Assembly: GCA_015057625.1 (NCBI GenBank)
Contig: SVDZ01000008.1
Coordinates: 62,001-126,000 of the forward strand
DNA: 64,000 nt
Origin: Lachnospiraceae bacterium
GTDB taxonomy: Bacteria > Bacillota > Clostridia > Lachnospirales > Lachnospiraceae
Direction: 5' to 3'
Below the pieces are notes generated by a model that ran no database searches, was not told the origin of the DNA, and worked only from the letters and a program-made list of their open reading frames with translations. The translations under genes and the position numbers were made by a program. The first letter of the stretch is position 1. Each line of letters opens with the position of its first letter. Shown here one piece after another: positions 61,689 through 64,000 of this stretch.

Positions 61689-64000
61689 TTAATTGCCTTT
61701 GACATCCTTAACTGTTCCGCCGTTTACCGGTTTAACATCCATGAGAATATCATTTGTTCCTGTGCTCTCCCATGTAGTATTTGCAAAATTCTCAGAAGCA
61801 ATACCTTCAAATACAAGTACGTTTGTTCCAACACCTTTTCCTGTCCAAGTTACATTTGTAAGTGGCATCTGTGCTTCGAATTTACTTGCATCAACCGTTA
61901 CATTGCTTGCACTGCTAATTAATTCAGCATAGATAACTGAGAATGTTACTTTATCACCCTTCTGGTAATCTGTAGTTGCTGCTGGTGCAATACCAACCTG
62001 AGAAGCTCTTGCAGTATCTGATACTGACAAGGTAAATTCATGCTTTTTGGTCCAATAATCTGTTCCACCAGCACCATCATCTTCAGTCTCGCCATAATAG
62101 TATGCTTGACCAGTTGCGAAATCGCTCCATGGAATCCCTGAACTACCTACATCACACCACTGATATCCTTCATCTTCATCAATCCAACGACCGCCCCATC
62201 TTGAAATCCATGTATTGCCAATCCTGTATTTCAGATAGTAGTCATTACTCCATGTTGTACTGTCTTCATCTGAATCAGCGTATACTCTAATCTTAAGATT
62301 TGCTGTTGCACCGGCTTGCTGGAGATAATATGATAATTCAGTTCCAAGCATTCCACCAAAGTTTACCGGGCCTACTGCATTATTACCACTTGAGTCATTA
62401 TCAAAGTGAGCACTGTGATCTACTGTAGTTGACTTGTTTCCATATAACTTATTTACTGTAAGAATATTGCCACTTGGCATATTCATGGTTCTCGTTACTT
62501 CCTTAGTTCCATATACACCAGTTACATTACCTTTAACACTTTCAATTCTGTAAAGCTCTACCGTATAGTATCTTGTGTTGTAACCTGTGAGGTTAAACTG
62601 ATGTGCAAACGTACCATTTGTGGCACCCGGAATCTGGTGGCCGTAATATCTTATTGCGGCTTTTTCTTTAGTAACCTTGAACTCTACCTGTGCAATACTT
62701 CCATCTGCATTAATAGTTCCATTCTGTTTCTCATTCTTAACCATAACATATGGTGTATTATTTCCATCGAACATTGCAAATGTATTATTTCCACCTACAT
62801 GTAAGAAGTTGTTAGCTGATTCCTTATCCTTCTCTGGTCCGGCATTTCCTTTAACTGTAACTGTTCCACCAATTGCTGTACCATTTACAGTTCTAAAATA
62901 TACTCTCTGTTGATCTGAAGAAATCAGATTAATTCCTGTTGCAAGTGTACGTGTAATAGTATATGTTGTCTCTCCATCACCTGTAGGAGATGAAGATGTA
63001 GATGACTTCAATGCAATACTAAATGTTCCTGCATATGCCCATTTTGCTTTTAATTTCTTATTTCCAACTTCTCCTTTCAGTTTCAGATAATTACCCTCAA
63101 TCAGTACTTCATTACCTGATGTAATGTCATACCAGCCAAGGAATTCATATCCTTCCTTGATGCCCTGTGGAACCTCTAGTGTAACATCTGTACTCTCAAT
63201 TGTATACTGAGTTGGATTTACTGCTGGATTTCCTGCTGAACCAACCGTTACAGAATCATATGTAATCTGGTAAGTGATTGGGCTCCATACTGCAAACAGA
63301 CTTACAACATTTTCTCCATTGTAGAGACTATGTCCACCCTGGGTGAATGTATATCCGTCTGAATATTCAACGTTTCCACCACTCTTAGTTGACCATCCCA
63401 TGAATGTGTAACCATTACGTTTAAGTCCTAATGAAGAAGCTGTCTTAAGTGATCTTGTCTCGTCAAATGTAAATACATTGTCTTCATCTTCATTGAATTC
63501 TTTTCCAGTTGAATCCATACCCTGTTCATAGTAAAGATTAATCTTGTATGTTCTTGGAATCCACTTAGCATATAAGTTTACATTGTAAGCAACAGGATTC
63601 ATTTTCTCTACCAGGCTGTCACTGTCATAATTTGCTTTAGTATACCAACCTGCAAAATCATAACCTCTACGTCCTTCTGATGGTGGCTGTATTATGAAGC
63701 TATTGTCAGTAATCTTCCAAGTCACCTCATCTACCTTAGCTTCATACATATTGTTAAATACAGCTCTGTATACGTTTTCCTGCCACTGGGCTACTAATGT
63801 AAGATCATTCTCTGGCATAGTACTTGGAAGCTTGTCAATAAATTCTTCTGTCTGTACTACTGTCCATCCTGTAAGCGTGAATCCACTAACCTTTGGAAGT
63901 GTAATTCCTGAAAGATCTGCTCCTGCTTCTAACTTCTTAACAAGATATAAACCGGTACGATTGTAAAGTGAAAGTGTGTGTGTCCTGATTTCCCAGTGTG
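61689..64000 (-). CDS. Surface protein with Listeria-Bacteroides repeats, N-terminus cut by window edge
   Basis: The frame is open through the window edge, so the first ATG inside (63818) is not the start. About 770 residues are present. Several InlB B-repeat/Flg_new units follow one another, marked by GWTV, FAGWYTK...YAKW, FMGWSTK...FAVW and FLGWYD...KAKW. The C-terminal 430 residues are beta-rich, with many Trp/Gly/Asp patches, and are unlike any family I can name. No sortase motif or membrane anchor is visible at the C-terminus. It is probably an extracellular adhesin or matrix protein. Confidence 0.8.
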   Translation of the reverse strand, partial: HWEIRTHTLSLYNRTGLYLVKKLEAGADLSGITLPKVSGFTLTGWTVVQTEEFIDKLPSTMPENDLTLVAQWQENVYRAVFNNMYEAKVDEVTWKITDNSFIIQPPSEGRRGYDFAGWYTKANYDSDSLVEKMNPVAYNVNLYAKWIPRTYKINLYYEQGMDSTGKEFNEDEDNVFTFDETRSLKTASSLGLKRNGYTFMGWSTKSGGNVEYSDGYTFTQGGHSLYNGENVVSLFAVWSPITYQITYDSVTVGSAGNPAVNPTQYTIESTDVTLEVPQGIKEGYEFLGWYDITSGNEVLIEGNYLKLKGEVGNKKLKAKWAYAGTFSIALKSSTSSSPTGDGETTYTITRTLATGINLISSDQQRVYFRTVNGTAIGGTVTVKGNAGPEKDKESANNFLHVGGNNTFAMFDGNNTPYVMVKNEKQNGTINADGSIAQVEFKVTKEKAAIRYYGHQIPGATNGTFAHQFNLTGYNTRYYTVELYRIESVKGNVTGVYGTKEVTRTMNMPSGNILTVNKLYGNKSTTVDHSAHFDNDSSGNNAVGPVNFGGMLGTELSYYLQQAGATANLKIRVYADSDEDSTTWSNDYYLKYRIGNTWISRWGGRWIDEDEGYQWCDVGSSGIPWSDFATGQAYYYGETEDDGAGGTDYWTKKHEFTLSVSDTARASQVGIAPAATTDYQKGDKVTFSVIYAELISSASNVTVDASKFEAQMPLTNVTWTGKGVGTNVLVFEGIASENFANTTWESTGTNDILMDVKPVNGGTVKDVKGN

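Overview
The window looks like chromosome from a low-GC, Gram-positive anaerobe of the Lachnospiraceae/Clostridia type. Evidence: AT-rich codon use, strong GGAGG-type ribosome sites, an oxidative-stress set built on rubredoxin, rubrerythrin and superoxide reductase, a CdaA/CdaR c-di-AMP operon, and secreted multi-modular polysaccharidases with Thr/Glu-rich linkers typical of rumen or gut xylan degraders. The genus cannot be fixed from the sequence alone. Almost every gene lies on the minus strand. The two clear plus-strand genes are a polysaccharide deacetylase and a small Flp-type pilin. No rRNA, tRNA, CRISPR array, transposase or phage structural gene was seen.

Layout, left to right. 0-7 kb: a SulP transporter cut by the window edge, a membrane protein with a degenerate GGDEF domain, a secreted NlpC/P60-like hydrolase, then the oxygen-defence block (flavoprotein-rubredoxin fusion; reverse rubrerythrin, superoxide reductase and rubrerythrin as one operon). 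Between the two parts of that block is an array of 53-bp repeats, each able to form a hairpin. 7-21 kb: mixed housekeeping and unknown genes (TPR-DUF4037-DUF4125 protein, SDR, small leader-like peptide, MATE pump, deacetylase, deoC, orphan pilin, coiled-coil protein, YgiQ radical SAM, subtilase, long-form clpX with a highly structured leader). 21-30 kb: envelope and signalling block (htrA, LCP, galE, cdaR, cdaA, two conserved membrane proteins). 30-35 kb and 47-56 kb: four large secreted carbohydrate-active proteins (SGNH esterase, DUF4832-type barrel, GH115, GH43) that share one C-terminal domain. GH115 and GH43 form an operon and fit glucuronoarabinoxylan debranching. 35-47 kb: an EAL/GGDEF protein, cysK, a HAD phosphatase, a glucose-type PTS, a C39-like peptidase with an overlapping tiny gene, a BNR_4 propeller protein and a macro-domain protein. 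56-61 kb: NAD metabolism (PRPP-synthetase-like, NAMPT-like, nadE, nicotinamidase-like), then terD. The window ends inside a Listeria-Bacteroides-repeat surface protein.

The most unusual signal is a pair of homologous, apparently non-coding transcription units (about 29.70-29.99 kb on plus and 38.20-38.47 kb on minus). Each starts with two LytTR-like boxes one or two helical turns apart (20 and 21 bp period). The first base of a TAGAAT -10 element lies exactly 42 nt after the second box in both. Each then encodes hairpins with GGGG loops whose stems differ but keep pairing, a shared 10-nt G-rich motif, and an intrinsic terminator. I know of no named family that they match. Other points of note are families of short dispersed palindromes found in leaders and directly after terminators, and a PRPP-synthetase-like/NAMPT-like gene pair that resembles NAD+ reconstitution modules of phages.
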